64,000 nt of DNA from Calamus simplicifolius (GCA_900491605.1 UESW01003901.1:1010835-1074834), one strand, 5' to 3'; numbered from the stretch's first letter, positions 43,114-57,163 are shown. Made by a program: numbers and translations. The notes: generated by a model from the letters alone, not told the origin.

Positions 43114-46100
43114 ATGGCGAACCCGGCTCCCGCTCCCTCGGCCATCCCAGCCCAGCCTTCCCCTTCGCAGGTGCCGGCGGCTCCGGCGCCTGGCGGGGCG
43201 TTCGGCAACGCCTCGCTTTACGTCGGCGATCTCGATGTGTCCGTCACGGAGGGGCAACTTTTCGATCTTTTCAGTCAGATCGCTCCCGTCGCCTCCGTTA
43301 GGGTTTGCAGGGACCAAATCCGCAGACTTTCCCTCGGTTATGCTTACGTCAATTTCCACAACGCCCAAGACGGTAAGACTAATTGGATTGTTGATCTTTA
43401 TCGGAAGATCTTTAGGGTTTCTATCATGTTCTTATCGTTTTTGATCGTATGCTGGGTTCTTGTTTCTTGTTGCCCGCCCGTCTGCATGTTTGTATGTTCG
43501 AGTCCAGGTCTTATTTTTATAATCGATCATGATATTTAACTCTTGGGCTTACTTCAGTAGGAAAAAGAAGTTATTTTTTAATCTGATTATCTGCATCTTT
43601 TATTACACAACAGAGTTCTTGGGGTTTTGGATTCTTAAACTTAGCTTCTATTCCATATTGCATGGATTTTTTTGGTATGGATTCGAAGCTTTCTTTTTTC
43701 TTGGATTTTTAAGCGAGATACTCAGAAAAATTCGAGAATCTTTGTTAGCCGAAGTGCCGCATGCGCAATTTAAAAAGCTGTGAGCATTGTGTAAATTTAC
43801 ACTGTCAATGCAACACCACATTGAGTGTTTGTGCCAGTCATGCTAGTGTGGTACTATTAGACTTGGAGATAGCATTAGACTCTGCATCATATTGAATTTG
43901 ATTGATTCTGATTTTTCTATGTTTTTCAAGAATTTAAACCATTCTACGTGTACTTCAGTCATGTATATATTTTTTTTGTGTGGAGATCTGTTGGTGATAG
44001 TTCAGAAGGCTTATTCTTTCCATGTTTTGTCTTTGGTGATGAAATTTCAAGCTTTTGCCAATGACAGAATTAATAGGGACCAAAAATTCGAAATCAAGGA
44101 ACTGAAATGTATTTTCCTGGATAATCTCTATTGAAGTTGGAGCTGCGTGGGTTAACTTTTGGCTGGAAAGAGGTGAAAAGGTTGTAGGTGGGAGATTCAT
44201 TTAGAACAGCAAGGTTGGTCAAGATCCCATGTGGGAACAATTAAAAGCAGCAAGAAGCCCTTTGATTGCCATTCTAGGATAAAGTTAGTCTAATTCATGT
44301 TAAAGGCCAATCGGAAATTTTGTGTCTATATATGAGCTGGGATCAGGGATTAAATGGAGAGCATCTAAATCATTTGAAGTTTATTTAGTATTTATTTAGG
44401 AAGGTTTTTAAAAAAGATTATTTAGTATTTAAAAAAGATATAACTATTTGTAATTTGAATATCGATTTAGTTCTGAATAGAGCAAAGTGGAGGAAGTAGA
44501 TTCATGTAACCGACCCCATGTAGTTGGGAAAAGGCTTAGATGAGTTGAGTTAAGTTGAGTTTTAGGAAGGTTTTTAAAGATGTGTTCAGGGGATCTGAAG
44601 CATTCAAGATGTCATCTAGTATACTTCTCTTTTTGTGGAAAGATGGTAAGGATCTTTTCCTCCCAAATTTGAATTCACGCTCAAATTATGAATTATAGGA
44701 GGTCTTTAGTGGTTATTTAGAGGAGATGCCAAGGTGGCTGGTTTGTTGACTTGTGATGGGCTTTTGGCAAGGAAATTAAAAGAAACGCCTAGGTTAGCAT
44801 TCCTCCTTTCTCAATATTTCTTTGTTCTTCATCAATGGCTTACCAAGATATGGATTGCGGATATTTAATAAGCAAGAAGATAGGGTTGTCAATGTGGTGT
44901 AGCACAACTTCCTATAGCACGATTGGGATTCCAATTCTTTAAGAAGATAGGGGTGTGCATGTGGTGTAGCACAGCTTTCTATAAAATGGTTGACATCAAG
45001 GACTGCAAAATTGGTATTGAGACCTTGGTACTTTGCTATGGTATGCACATCGTATAAAGATAGGGTGCCTTTTTAAAAAAAAAAAAAGACTTTTAACCAC
45101 TCGGTATCAAGCGGTATGGGTCAGTGCCAAGTGGTATGGTTTGGTTTGGATTGGTTCGATTCATATTAAATTAAAATTTGGTACCGTATCAGTACTTTAT
45201 TGGTACAATATGATCAATACGAATTGACACAACAGACCTTGGTTAACATTATAATTTTAAAGAATCATTATATTATTTAAATATGCAAGGTTATTGATTG
45301 ATCATTAACTGATATAAAGACTCTCCATCTATATCAAGTTAAACCTTAATTTGTGAGCTTGGTCTGTCCACACGTGATTGAATTTAAGGATCAAAATATG
45401 TTAAAAGGCTTTATTATGACCATTACCTTTGATGTGACTACCAAATCTATAGCCTAGATAACGTTGGCAAGAATGTTTTTCATAAGATCGAGATGACTTT
45501 CATGGCAGAATGGAGACACCATCTTATTGACTACATAGCTTAAGCTCATTATGTTAGGAAGCAATTATTTTCAAACATGTATTTTGGACTTATATAGTTT
45601 CTATCTTTTTTAATTGGCTAAAAATCAATTTTCTGCTTGTTTTTTCATACTCACCTTTCCACCAACACTGAACATGTTGAGTGGATGACAATGCAGCATG
45701 GAATTAGTGATGTTTGATGTTCTCACTTTTGTAAGATCTTGTACTTGTTTTGGGGGTAAAAGTGGATTGGATAATTTCCATCCTGATCCAGTTTCATTTT
45801 TGAATTTATTAGGATATGGATACAATTTTGAACATCTAACTATATTTGTATTCGTATCCATATATGTCAAAGAAAACAAATGCAAATATGGATAGACAAC
45901 TATCTAATTTGTCTCTAAATATCCATTTATGCTTTTAATTCTATTTAATCTTATGGAATACTCTTGAAATTTTAAGAAAAAATAAGTGATCACATTAATA
46001 TGGTATTGATTTAATTTACTTTTTAATACCTTTGATTTGATGGTCATAAAGTTTTACCATCGACTTATATCTATGTTTTTAATATCTAATTTGTATCCAT

Positions 46101-49100
46101 GCCCATTTAAAATAAATATAGACCTGAATTTTTCTATAGGACCAATATCCATATTCATAACCATATGCCGCTGAACAAAAGCAATATAGATGTAGATGCA
46201 TCGATATCTGATTTATGTACTATCCATTTTCAACCTTAACTTGTTTTGTCGCATAGATGGGTACAACTCAACTCATCTAAGCCTTTTCCCAACTATATGG
46301 GGTTGGCTACATGAATCTGCCTCCTCCACTCTACTCTATTCAAGACTAAGTCGACATTCAAATTATAAATAATTATATTTTTTTTAATTATTTCTGTTCA
46401 TGTTAGGTTAGGTCTACCTCTACCTCTATCCTTACCATGGATTGTTAAAAGATCACTCTTTCTAACTGGAGCATCTAAAAGGTTTTCGTTGTATATGTCC
46501 AAATCACCGTAATCGATTTCTCTCATTTTATCTTCAATTGGGGCTACTCCTATCATTTCTCTTATATGTTTATTTCTAATTTTATCTTTTAAAATTTTGT
46601 CGCATAGATAGGTGTTTGTCTTTATTTATGGTCATCTTTTATACTTTGATTTGCTGCCTTGTTCAAATTATAGGTGGCAGGTAATATCTGTTTACTATCA
46701 AAAGCAACTACTAGATTTTGTAACTGATCCAAGCATGATTAGTAAACCAGAAGAAGAAAATGCAAAAAGTTCTTTATGCAATTATTTGTTTGCCTGTAAT
46801 TTGGTTATTGTAATTTATCATTAGGTCTAAGATATACATCTGCCAATGGAGATTTTCTTTAAACACCTACTCTTGCTCTTAGTACCTTATACTTTGTGTT
46901 TTCTTGCAGCTAATCATGCCTTAGAGGTTCTGAATTTCACTCCCATAAATGGCAAGCCTATCAGGATTATGTTTTCACACCGAGATCCTAGTGTTCGAAA
47001 GAGTGGTTATGCTAATGTATTTATAAAAAATCTTGACCAATCAATTGATAACAAGTCATTGCATGATATATTTGCCTCCTTTGGTACTGTTCTCTCTTGT
47101 AAGGTGGCCATCGATTTTAATGGTCAGTCAAAAGGTTATGGCTTTGTACAGTTTGAACGTGAAGATGCGGCTCAGAAAGCTATTGGTCAACTTAATGGGA
47201 TGTTGATCAATGGAAAACAAGTTTATGTTGGTATTTTTGTCCGTCGTCAAGAAAGAGAACCTGCAAATGGATCTCCAAAGTTCTTTAATGTATATATAAA
47301 GAATTTGCCTGAAAAGTTTACTGATGATGATTTAAAAAATGAATTTGGAGTTTTTGGTGAGATCACCAGTGCGGTGGTTATGAAAGATGAAAATGGAAAT
47401 TCCAGGGGATTTGGCTTTGTAAATTTTAAAGACTCAAGTGCTGCTGCTTCTGCAGTTCAGAAATATAATGGAAAATCTTTAAATGATAAAGTTTTGTATG
47501 TTGGAAAAGCTCAGAAAAAGGCTGAAAGAGAGGCTGAGTTGAAGGCGAAATATGAACAGGAGAGAAATGGAAGAATAGAAAAGCTTCAAGGGCTTAATTT
47601 GTATTTGAAGAATCTTGATGACAGTATTAATGATGACCTCCTTAAAGAGCTGTTCCGACCATTTGGCTCTATAGTTTCCTGCAAGGTATGATTATGCAGA
47701 TTTATGCACTTATTTGTCATAAGTGTGTTGTCTAGGACTTCATGCAAGTTTGTTTTGTATATTGTGTTCTTTCCAGGTGATGGTGGATTCTCAAGGGCAG
47801 AGCAAAGGTTCTGGTTTTGTGCAGTTTTCTTCTCCAGAGGAAGCTAACCGTGCGGTAAGTGAATAGTCATTTGCAGGTTATTTTAACGTTTTTTTCCTTT
47901 ATGAAATTATTGAGACGCATGCAGCCTTTTTCCCACTAACCTACACTTGTATTTGAATAACGTTCAGATAAATGAAATGAATGGCAAGATGATTGGAAAG
48001 AAGCCTTTATATGTTGCTCTGGCTCAACGCAAAGAGGAGAGAAGGGCAAGGTTACAGGTATGTGTTCCTTTATTAGTAATTTACTAGTGCATCAGTATAC
48101 AGTTTATTGGTGACTTATTAGTGAGGGTAAACCTTGGTGCAATGATAAGGTTGGTTGTTGCGGGTATGAATCATAGATAGGGTCTCTTTGTACCCAAGGA
48201 TCTGCATGCATTTGACCCTTCCAAGGCACATTAGCAGGAGCCTTGTATATTAGGACACCCTTTCTTTCTTTCTCTTTTTTTTTTTTTTGGTTACCTATAA
48301 GTAGGATGACTAGATTGATTTCCTTGGCCATTTTTTCCTGAATTTTTTATCTTTTATCATTTTTTTCTATTCTTGTCTTGTCTATACTTATTTTGATGCT
48401 CTTATTTAGTAATAGGACCTAGTTAATGCATGTCGTTGGGTTCCTTAAATGTTTTTTTATCATCTAGATAATTTCTCTTTCTTAATATGCTTGCTTTCAG
48501 ACTTTGTTTTTTTTGAAAGCTAAAATGATATTCATGAGTTTGCTTGCCGTGTATTAGGAATTTGATTTGTAGAAATTTAGCATTTTCAAATCTTATGCGA
48601 TCTTGGCTGAGCAGAGTGAATTTTCTATTTAAAACCAAAACCATTTGTCATTTATATAACATAAAGTCTAAAACATAAATGATTGTGCATCTTCGTGTGG
48701 ATGTTTTTGATCGATGCAGCTTATTTCCATGGCCAGGCAGTTGTCAACCATAAATGTGTAGTTTCCATTCATCTCATTAACCATAAATGTGCACAACCTT
48801 TGGTCTTTATATGTCATTTAACCTTGTAAACCTTAAAATTGGGTGCCTTTTATTTTTTGTGGCTAAAGTGCACTTGCTAAGCCATCCAAACGTTTGATTG
48901 GACTTATCTACTACTTACATTGCAGACCTTTCCTCCAGTGCATTTTTTTCTCATCATATGATTCATATCCTCATTTTGCTCAGAAGTTAGTTTTATCATC
49001 ATCATGTTATTACCCTCATGTTAGGCTGTTGTCCCTGCTTTAGCAACTGATATTGTCATAGCCTACCTTTTAGTTCTCTAAAGGTTCCCTGGTATGGTAT

Positions 49101-50281
49101 CTTAAAATTTGAGAGTGATACTTCAATCTATTTCTGTTTCAGCTTTCAACGCTCATTAGTACCATTATTATCTTCCATCTTCTACATAATGGATTTAATT
49201 TTTTTTTAAAAAAATACTTTTGGAATCTTTAATCATTTGTATTTTTGTTGTTTTCTCCATTATAAACATTCTAGTTAAAGCTGCATTATAGGTAACCTGT
49301 TTGAGTTATACTACCTTTAGAACTTTGCCACCCATGACTTCTAATCCCAATCTGAAATATTCAGATAGACTTTTTTATTATCATGTTTTCTTGCATACCC
49401 TTATTTTGAATTGCTCACCAATTACTCTAGCCTGTCTATTTCCAGCTCAGCAATAACTTTTTGGGCATGGCACGAAACATAAACTGCCTGTTTAATGCTT
49501 ATATTAATCATTGTTTGGCTTATCTTACACTGAGGTTCATAGGCATTAATAAGCTGTTTTTTAGAATGGGAAATGTTATTATCAGAGCCAGAAAGCTAAT
49601 GCCAGAGCAATTAAATATGCCCTTTACAAATCAACAATTTTGTCTTCCACAGAGAATGGATGTATCAAACTTTTTTGATTAAATACTATAATACCATTTA
49701 ATTCCTAGGAACACTTCCCTTGCTAATCATGGTAAGATGGAATCGGATGCTTTTGCCATATAGTATGGTCTAGTCTACCAACAAGTTGGTCCTTGACCCC
49801 AAGATGCTTTTGCCAAGACTTATGTTGGTGCGCTGTTGTTAGATTGAGACTTGAGAACAATTGTTAAGATATTTTAAAATTTAAATGAACTATACCTTCT
49901 TTTTTTAAAAAAAAAATAGAGCTACATGTTTTAAGGCTTGTCGGCTAAGGTTGATTAAACTTGCTGTGCTGTCCAATAGACAATTTAAGTTGGAGTTTGA
50001 TTAAGTGAATTATATGGGCAGGTTAATTAGATGTCTATTGCTAATGGTCTAAATTTATTGTCTTGATTGCACAGATGGAAGTGATTTTGTAAAGGGATAG
50101 TTGTGTCTTTATATTAAACATCTGGGTTGGTCATGGGGCACGGACCCATGCAATTAATCATAGCGGCAGTCTGGCAGACCTTGTTTATTTGACCGTATCA
50201 TCCTCTCTCCCATTAGATTCTCCCATAAATTGGTCCAATGTGCTGATAGGCCTAAGCTGGAGTGTGTGCCTGTGGTACTCC

Positions 50282-50355
<74 letters not shown>

Positions 50356-53300
50356 TGTGTAGGAGGTTGCAGCATCATGAGCATGAACTGCTGAGTTTAC
50401 CACTTTCCCTTCTCTTCTTCTTTCCTATATTCTACCTGGCAACACACCTCTGAAAAGCCTTTATTCCCCCATAGTGATTTACCCATATAGGCTCTTTTCA
50501 TCCTCTCATTAGTTTTCTTCTCTCTTTTTTCTTTCCTCCGTCTATGCTCCTTTCCCCCCTTCTCCCTTTTCTGGCAGATTCTCTTTACCTTTTCCTTTCT
50601 TTTCTCCTTGTCCGTTTCCTTTTTAGCAGAGTGACCTTTTTAGCAGATCACTCAGTTCTTATTCTCCTTCTTTCATTTTCTTATTTGTCATTCCCTTGTT
50701 CTTTCCCTTCTTTTTCTTCTACTCTCTATTGTTTCCTGCACTTAGATCTGGAAACTAATTGTCAGTTTACACAGTCACACCACTCTGAGGTTGTAGTACC
50801 GCATTGAGTTAAAATTTGCCCTGCTTCATAAAAAAATGTGTTTTATTTCACTATGCTTTCTAATTTGTTCCTTGATTTGTTGTGCTAAGGCACTTCCATT
50901 CAGCGGTGAAGATGCCACACATGTCAAATGCATGGCAATCCTTGAAATGTTTTTCATGCTGTTGTCATTGATCAGTCATATTCTTGATGTGTTTAGTAAT
51001 CATGTATTGCTATTCTCATCTGCTCTTTTTCAAGAATTTATTGACTGAAGAATTTCAAATGATGTTTAGTTTTTCGCAATGTTAAGATAATTCAAAAGTA
51101 CTTTTTAATATGTATGTGTGTATCTGTGTCCACCACGCACGCATGCACAAGTTATGTGGTCATACAAATTTTATTTCTAATGTTTTTGCCTGCTTTCTGT
51201 TACCCATTTGATTTATTCTAATATTCTTTTTTACAGGCTCATTTTGCACAGCTGAGTGCTCAGGGGACCATAACACCTGCAATGCCCTCTATGCCCGGCT
51301 ACCACCCTGGTCCACCTAGGCTTGCCCCTCAGCAACTTTACTTTGGTCAGGGTGCTCCTGGTCTTATTCCACCCCAACCTGCAGGCTATGGTTTCCAACA
51401 GCAGCTTATTCCAGGAATCCGGCCTGGTGTTGCCCCTAACTTCATGATGCCTTACAACCTTCAGAGGCAAGGACAACCTGGCCAGAGGGTGGGTGCAAGG
51501 CGAGGAGGAATGTCACAGCAGATGCAGCAGCAGCAGCAGCAGGTATGTGAGTCTTTTCGTTAAGCATTCTAACCCTGCCTCACATGAATACTCTATGCTC
51601 ATGCCTTTTTTTTTTTGAAGTGTCTGATCCAATATACTTTGTTGAAAACCATCATACTGACTTTGTGATAAGCAACCTTCCTTTTACTATACTCTTTTTA
51701 AGTGTTGAGATCTTTCTGGGATAACCTTATTAGTCTTTGCTGAATTCTTTATCTAATAACTTTGTCCATTTTTTCGGAACCGTTTGCTTGATCGTTCCAA
51801 GCCATGCATGGATGAGGGCTTGAGGTGACAACAGGTCAAAATGGACTAACTCAAAATGCGTAACCAATACGTATGATCACATTTTGCTCCTGAGCTGCAC
51901 ACATGGCATCCATTTTACACATATCCAAATCCATAATATAGACTTTGGTTGGTGATGATTTTTTGAGTTAGGACTATAAAAGGACCTGAGCTTGAACAAA
52001 TTTGGGGCAACAATAACAAATCCTTACTTTCTCATCAATAGGCCATGATAGCATATTGTGGTTTCCCCGTAAACTCTCCTTTATTATGTGGGTAGCAAAT
52101 CTGTTGTCTAACTCCTACTGTGGTTTCAGGCAATGTCTTGTCAGAAAGGGTTGCCATCAAGTGTTGGATAGGATTATCCCGCCATCGTCCTAATATTCCA
52201 ATCATTGCGTTTTGAAACATCCCTCATCTCAAGTGTTGGGATAGTACAAAACAGTAGCGCATCCTATATCATAAAAAACTAGAATGGCTCTATCTCATAG
52301 GATTCAAAACCTTGACTCTCACCATCATTACTTGCATCTCTGGTAATGATGAATTTGTTTGACCTTTTTTTCCATCATCATATGAGGGATTAAAGTGTCA
52401 TATGAAGAAGGCCTTGTTACGAAGGCTTTCACATCGTGCTGGGAAATAATTCAAGGACTGATGCATGGTCTAAGTTCGCATTCGTTTATGATACTATTCA
52501 TTTTTTGTAAAGCACGCTTGGGGACTTTTTTTTATTAGAGGAACATATTCTTGTGTTTTACAATTCAGCACTGACTTCTTATGGATTTGATCTTTAATTT
52601 CCAACTAATTAAGTTCTTTGATCAATTTCTTATATCCAAATTGGATGTGTTCAATTTCAGATTGACCTTTATTTGACTATCTTCAGCTAGACTTCTAAGC
52701 AATTGGGGCAACCCCCTTAGGTTGGCAAGCATAAAGGGAGAAATGATTCAGTGCTTTTCTTAAGATATGTTGCTTTAGCTGTTTCTTTTGACTGCATGAC
52801 TTGTTGCAAATTGAATGCAATGGTGTGCCTCTAGATGTGCATGTTTATGCCTGTGTGATCATTGTTTTTCGTTTTGACATGTTTATCTTCACCTTTTAGT
52901 TCTCTAATATCTCTAACATGGTTATTGGGCAAAAACCTTGGCCTTAGAAATAAGCAGCTTTTTGGCAAAAAAAAAAAATTCCTATTGTATATAATTTTGT
53001 TAAATCTTTATGAAGTGGTTTTTATCTTTATTACATAATTGCTAACACCATTGCTTCCCTCATTCTAATTATGGTTTCAAATCCTAATGGGATGTCCTAT
53101 GAGACTTTGGGATAGGTTACTATCCTAAGTGTTGGAACATAACTGTTTTGCCATCATCCTAGTCTCCCAATCATTGTGTCTTGAAAGCTACTGTCATGCT
53201 TCATAGAAAAACTAAGATGGTCCCATTCTACGGGATTTAGAACCTTGATTTTGATTATGCTATCACATTTCTGAAAATGCTCTCACTTTTGTTCCATTAG

Positions 53301-55220
53301 TTTTCTTTATTATGCAATACTGAAACATCATGTGAATAAATTAAGTGTAACAAAAATACGTATGTTAAGATGAATGTGGTAAAATTTTAAAAGATAGAAT
53401 TAGAAATAAATATATACGAGAAATGATAGGAGTAGCCCCATTTGAAGATAAAATGAGAGAAAATCGATTATGGTAGTTTGGATATATACAACAATAGAGC
53501 TTTAGATACTCAAAGAGTGATCTTTTAATAGTCCATGATAATAATAGAAGTAGAGGTAGACTTAGACTAACATGGACAAAAATAATTAAAAGAGATATAG
53601 CTATTTGTAATTTGAGTGTCGAATTAGTCCTTAATAGAGCAGAGTGGAGGAAGCAGATTCATGTAGCCGACCCCATGTAGTTGGGAAAAAGGCTTAGATG
53701 AGTTGAGTTGAGTTTTCTTTGTTGTGCCTTTTGAATTTTCTGTACTAGACAAATGAAATTATTCTTTTAGTATGATTTGTTCAGCCACTTTTCTGGTTTT
53801 TTACTTGAAATTGCACTCTCTGCATTCAGTTATGATTGACTCATATTTCTCATCTCCTGTTGGTGTCCCTGGGTTCAGTTGATTCAGCGTAATGCTAATC
53901 AAGGCTTTAGATATATGCAAAATGCTCGGAATGGGGTTGATCCAACAATGATACCTCAGGGTCTGATGGGTCCAATGATGCCTTTGCCATTTGATGCAAG
54001 TGGTTTGCATGTCACTCCAATGGATGCAGTCCGATCTCCGTCAATTCCAATCACAGCTCTTGCCTCTGCTCTAGCTTCTGCTACTCCTGAGCACCAACGA
54101 GTGGTAAGAATGCTTTTTCAACTTGCTAAGTCATGGTCTGTGACATAATTGATCAGGAAGCCACTAATCCTTTTACTAATGCATGCAAGTTGGATTGCAA
54201 TTGTATGTTATTTCAGTTCTGTCAGTGCCAACCAACTTTTCTTTCATCCTCCAATGTTTTGTGTTTAATCAACTGCTTCAACCTATTAAATGCTGTTTGG
54301 ACACCAGAAACTCTATCCTTAAATAATCTTTCACCGTTGAAATTTCACGGTTGAAATTAAGCAGGAAGAAAGGAAGTTGGAGAGATGGGGGGTGTTTTGG
54401 ATTCCCAAATCTTATATTTCAGGGATAAGTTCAATTACCTCCCAATTGGATTACATGTGCCCAGAGAAAAAAAGGATTGTAACGATCAAGTGGATAGGAC
54501 AAACTCTCCAATTTCTCTTCTTCATTTCCTTCATAGAAAATCTCATCTGATGAAAATATATGACTCAGAGATAAGCCCATATTCTTTTAATGTCAATGGA
54601 CAGTAAAATACAAAAGTTCAAGAACATATTGTATAATTTCAAATGATGACAGTAATTGGATGTAGGGATAGATGTGATTTCAAATAGATCTAGAAAGTTT
54701 ATTTATGCATTCATACACTTAAAGGCTAATTTGCAGGTGTTTGATATGCCTTACGGACAAAATATGATGCACTACATGTCTGGTTGCACTGTTTAAGATT
54801 AGGTTCACATGATCTCATTATAAAATCTGCATATGCTCCTATCTGAAGTGTGATTGATTCGTGTTCATTTAGTTCGCTGGAGCTGATGATCTCCAAAGTA
54901 GGATGGGTATTTTTATTGGAAGTGATATAAACTTGGACTAAGCCTGCAATTACACTGTACCCATTGGCTTATTTATTCATTTGGATTTTCAGATTCTGGG
55001 TGAGCAGTTGTACCCACTTGTTGAACGGATTGAACGGGATCAGGCTGGCAAAGTGACTGGAATGATCCTAGAGATGGATCAAACTGAGGTCCTCCACCTT
55101 ATAGAATCTCCAGATGCACTCCAGAAGAAAGTTGCAGAAGCTATGGAAGTCCTTCGGTTAGCACATGCTACAGGTTCAGATGCTGCAGATCATCTCGGTT
55201 CATTGTCCCTGAATGACTGA
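43114..55220 (+). CDS. PABP: Polyadenylate-binding protein, cytoplasmic (PAB2/4/8-like), complete
   Basis: Binds mRNA poly(A) tails and links them to translation initiation and mRNA stability in the cytoplasm. Seven exons with GT-AG borders: 43114-43372, 46910-47685, 47777-47854, 47968-48057, 51237-51542, 53879-54103 and 54993-55220, giving 653 residues, the usual plant length. Four RRMs lie at about 33-110, 121-198, 213-290 and 315-392, with RNP motifs LYVGDL, SKGYGFVQF, VYIKNL, SRGFGFVNF, LYLKNL and SKGSGFVQF. A Pro/Gln/Met-rich linker with a Gln run follows, then a C-terminal MLLE (PABC) domain from about 562 with LGEQLYPLV and KVTGMILEMD. The start ATG follows GCA; a Kozak-like context is fair. 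Introns 1, 4 and 5 are long and hold LINE fragments and microsatellites. All exon junctions keep frame, so the gene looks intact. Confidence 0.97.
44413..44570 (+). mobile_element. 5'-truncated RTE-type LINE in PABP intron 1
   Basis: Ends with a segment encoding EWRK-IHV-DPM-type residues and a GGCTTAGATGAGTTGAGT tail, as in the other two copies. It is flanked by the perfect 18-bp duplication TTTAGGAAGGTTTTTAAA (44395-44412 and 44571-44588), typical of LINE insertion. It lies in the gene's orientation. Confidence 0.85.
46263..46594 (-). mobile_element. 5'-truncated RTE-type LINE in PABP intron 1, antisense
   Basis: Minus-strand copy with the CAACTCAACTCATCTAAGCC tail complement at its left end and coding traces REN-LRWFG-like and RGRGR near the middle. 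It is flanked by 19-bp duplications at 46244-46262 and 46595-46613 that differ at one base (TTTTGTCGCATAGAT then GGGT or AGGT). Confidence 0.9.
50282..50351. repeat. Compound (TG)n(AG)n microsatellite
   Basis: About 18 TG units followed by about 16 GA units in PABP intron 4. Histidine/threonine- and serine/leucine-repeat ORFs over it are artefacts. Confidence 0.95.
52130..53250. repeat. Two related copies of an intronic repeat in PABP intron 5
   Basis: Segments at about 52150-52325 and 53090-53255 share 'aagtgttgg', 'ccatc(g/a)tcctaat/gt', 'ccaatcattg(c/t)gt(t/c)ttgaaa', a 'catagaaaaact-a-atgg' stretch and '(g/a)gga(t)tt(c/t)a-aaccttg'. Orientation is the same. The family is not recognised. 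Confidence 0.5.
53316..53712 (+). mobile_element. 5'-truncated RTE-type LINE in PABP intron 5
   Basis: Longest of the three copies. Decayed coding traces end in AEWRKQIHVADPM, then GGCTTAGATGAGTTGAGTTG. It is flanked by 15-bp duplications TTTTCTTTATTATGC (53301-53315) and TTTTCTTTGTTGTGC (53713-53727) with two mismatches. Many stops make it inactive. Confidence 0.85.
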
Positions 55221-57163
55221 AGTTATCTTTCCTTAGATGGCTAGTTTTCTTTAACCAGGGGTTGCTTCATGACATAATCATTTTGGATTGCTCTATTCCA
55301 TTTAGGCTTTGGCACCTGCAATGCCAAAATTTTTGGGATTTAACGTGATATCAGCAAGGGATGGTATATATAAATATATAAATATGTACTTAGGGGTTTT
55401 GTTTATTTGTTACATTAAATATTATGGGCAGAAGTGTAGGTTTGAGGTTTTTGCTATGTGTGGATTCTAGTATTAGTTATCATGTTCCTTATTTTATTAG
55501 ATGATTGGGTTTTTGGTTACCTCCCATTGATGTTTCATATCTCAGGATAAGCTTGGAACATCGGAAGCGTTGACAATAAGAATATATGTGCGGCAATATA
55601 TAATATTGTGGTTGGCTTAACTTCCAATAAGCCCCAATTTCAACTAACGTGATGTTCTGTTTTCTTAGAATGGCTTATGAAAGGTGGTGCAATATCATAA
55701 ATCTTGATCAAAAATCAAAAATGAGTTCTGCAATGAGCAGTTGGTTGAAGTCTCTTCTGGCTCTGAGAATTCTTGATCAAGGATCATCGACAGGGAAGCC
55801 ACGTTGTTAGCGTCTTTGCTTGGATGTGAATTTTGATTCTCTCTGATTCTCCGAGTATATTTTCGGAACTCCACTATCATTTAGTTCTCACTGTCGTTCC
55901 TGGTCTCGTAAAAACCATTTAGACTTGCAATTTTTCCTAAAATACTGCCTCGGAAAATATACTCGGAGTATATTTTACTAGCGAGGTCAATTTTTCCGCC
56001 TGACGTGTAAGGTATTTTAGACTTGCAGGTGCTCTCGCTTGTGTGTGATCCAACGACGCCAGGATGGCTCTACTGCTTCAGAAGTTATTCAGGGATGAAA
56101 ATGAGAATCTTCCCTTCCCACATCTGGGTGAGAAGCAATAAAAAGAAGTTGGTTCTCCACATCTCATATCAAAGAGTTGCTTGGATGATGATTGAATCGC
56201 AAGGGCAATCCCAAGCTGTTCCTGAATTGTCAGATTTTTACCCCAATTTTTCAGGTGTCCGAATAAGAAGCTGCATTGATCGGTGCAGAATATGATAGCA
56301 GAGCTGAATAATATCAAAATCATTTAATAACTTAAAACCTTGATTATTTAAAAGAGAAAATAATATAGATGACTGTTTACAGTGACAACCAAAATAATTT
56401 CGCACCACGGTGATAATATGGATTGCTTGTCTTTACAATGGCATTCTCTTTTACATCGTTATACAAATAAATTAAGACCTAAAATACTGTTAATAAAGAA
56501 TAATTCAAGTAATAAACAAGAGAAATGTGGACAAAACACACTGCTTTGTTTATCATTTTCATTTGACATCTCCTGTTCTCAGTAATCAGTCAAGACCCTC
56601 CTGCCCCCACAAAGCTGATCATGTAGCCATCAGACAGTGATCCTGAAAATAACATGAACTCAGAATGACATCAGAATAATTCATGTAAGCATGGAGGAAC
56701 GAAGACCTTAGAAGTTATTGAAAGGTCAAAGAAACGATGGAATGGCAAGTATATTACTTAAGACCCCATTACTTGAATGACTGATTGAACAATTTCAAAT
56801 TGGCACAGCCATGTATTCTGGTGTCTACATTTATATGTATGAACAGTCGCTAACAATTTAGTACTACAAAATACTACAAAAACGTTTATTTATACAAAAT
56901 AAACCATGTCTTTTCCATATGAAGGAAGGAAAAATATGATGATGACGAACTCTGCACATTCAAGATGATGTAGATTTGGCAATTAAGCCACAGGTCAGAT
57001 AGGTAAAATTTTACGTAAAATAGACAATCATATAGATCAGAAGACTACTGTTTATGGAATCACATATGATCATCATACAATGCAACAATTTCAACTAATA
57101 ATGATGTGCTGCCCCAAAGGCTAAACGGCAAACTAACCAAAATAAAACTTACCTATTTAACCA
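55221..57163. other. Convergent 3' region between PABP and GUF1
   Basis: PABP and GUF1 converge here. The first few hundred bases are likely PABP 3' UTR, with T-rich and TGTA-like words and AATAT-type stretches near 55370-55430. The rest is AT-rich. No further gene is supported. Confidence 0.5.
55849..55968. repeat. Hairpin-forming inverted repeat
   Basis: CTCCGAGTATATTTTCGG (from 55849) and CGGAAAATATACTCGGAG (55951-55968) are near-perfect inverted arms of about 18 bases with a loop of about 84 bases. The arms do not extend far enough for a typical pre-miRNA. It could be part of a MITE. Confidence 0.55.

Noticed and set aside
42540..43114. Minus-strand ORFs upstream of PABP
   Set aside because: They overlap the CpG-rich promoter and leader and show no family resemblance.
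50154..50453. ORFs rich in Ser-Leu, His-Thr or Cys-Val repeats
   Set aside because: Products of the TG/AG microsatellite.
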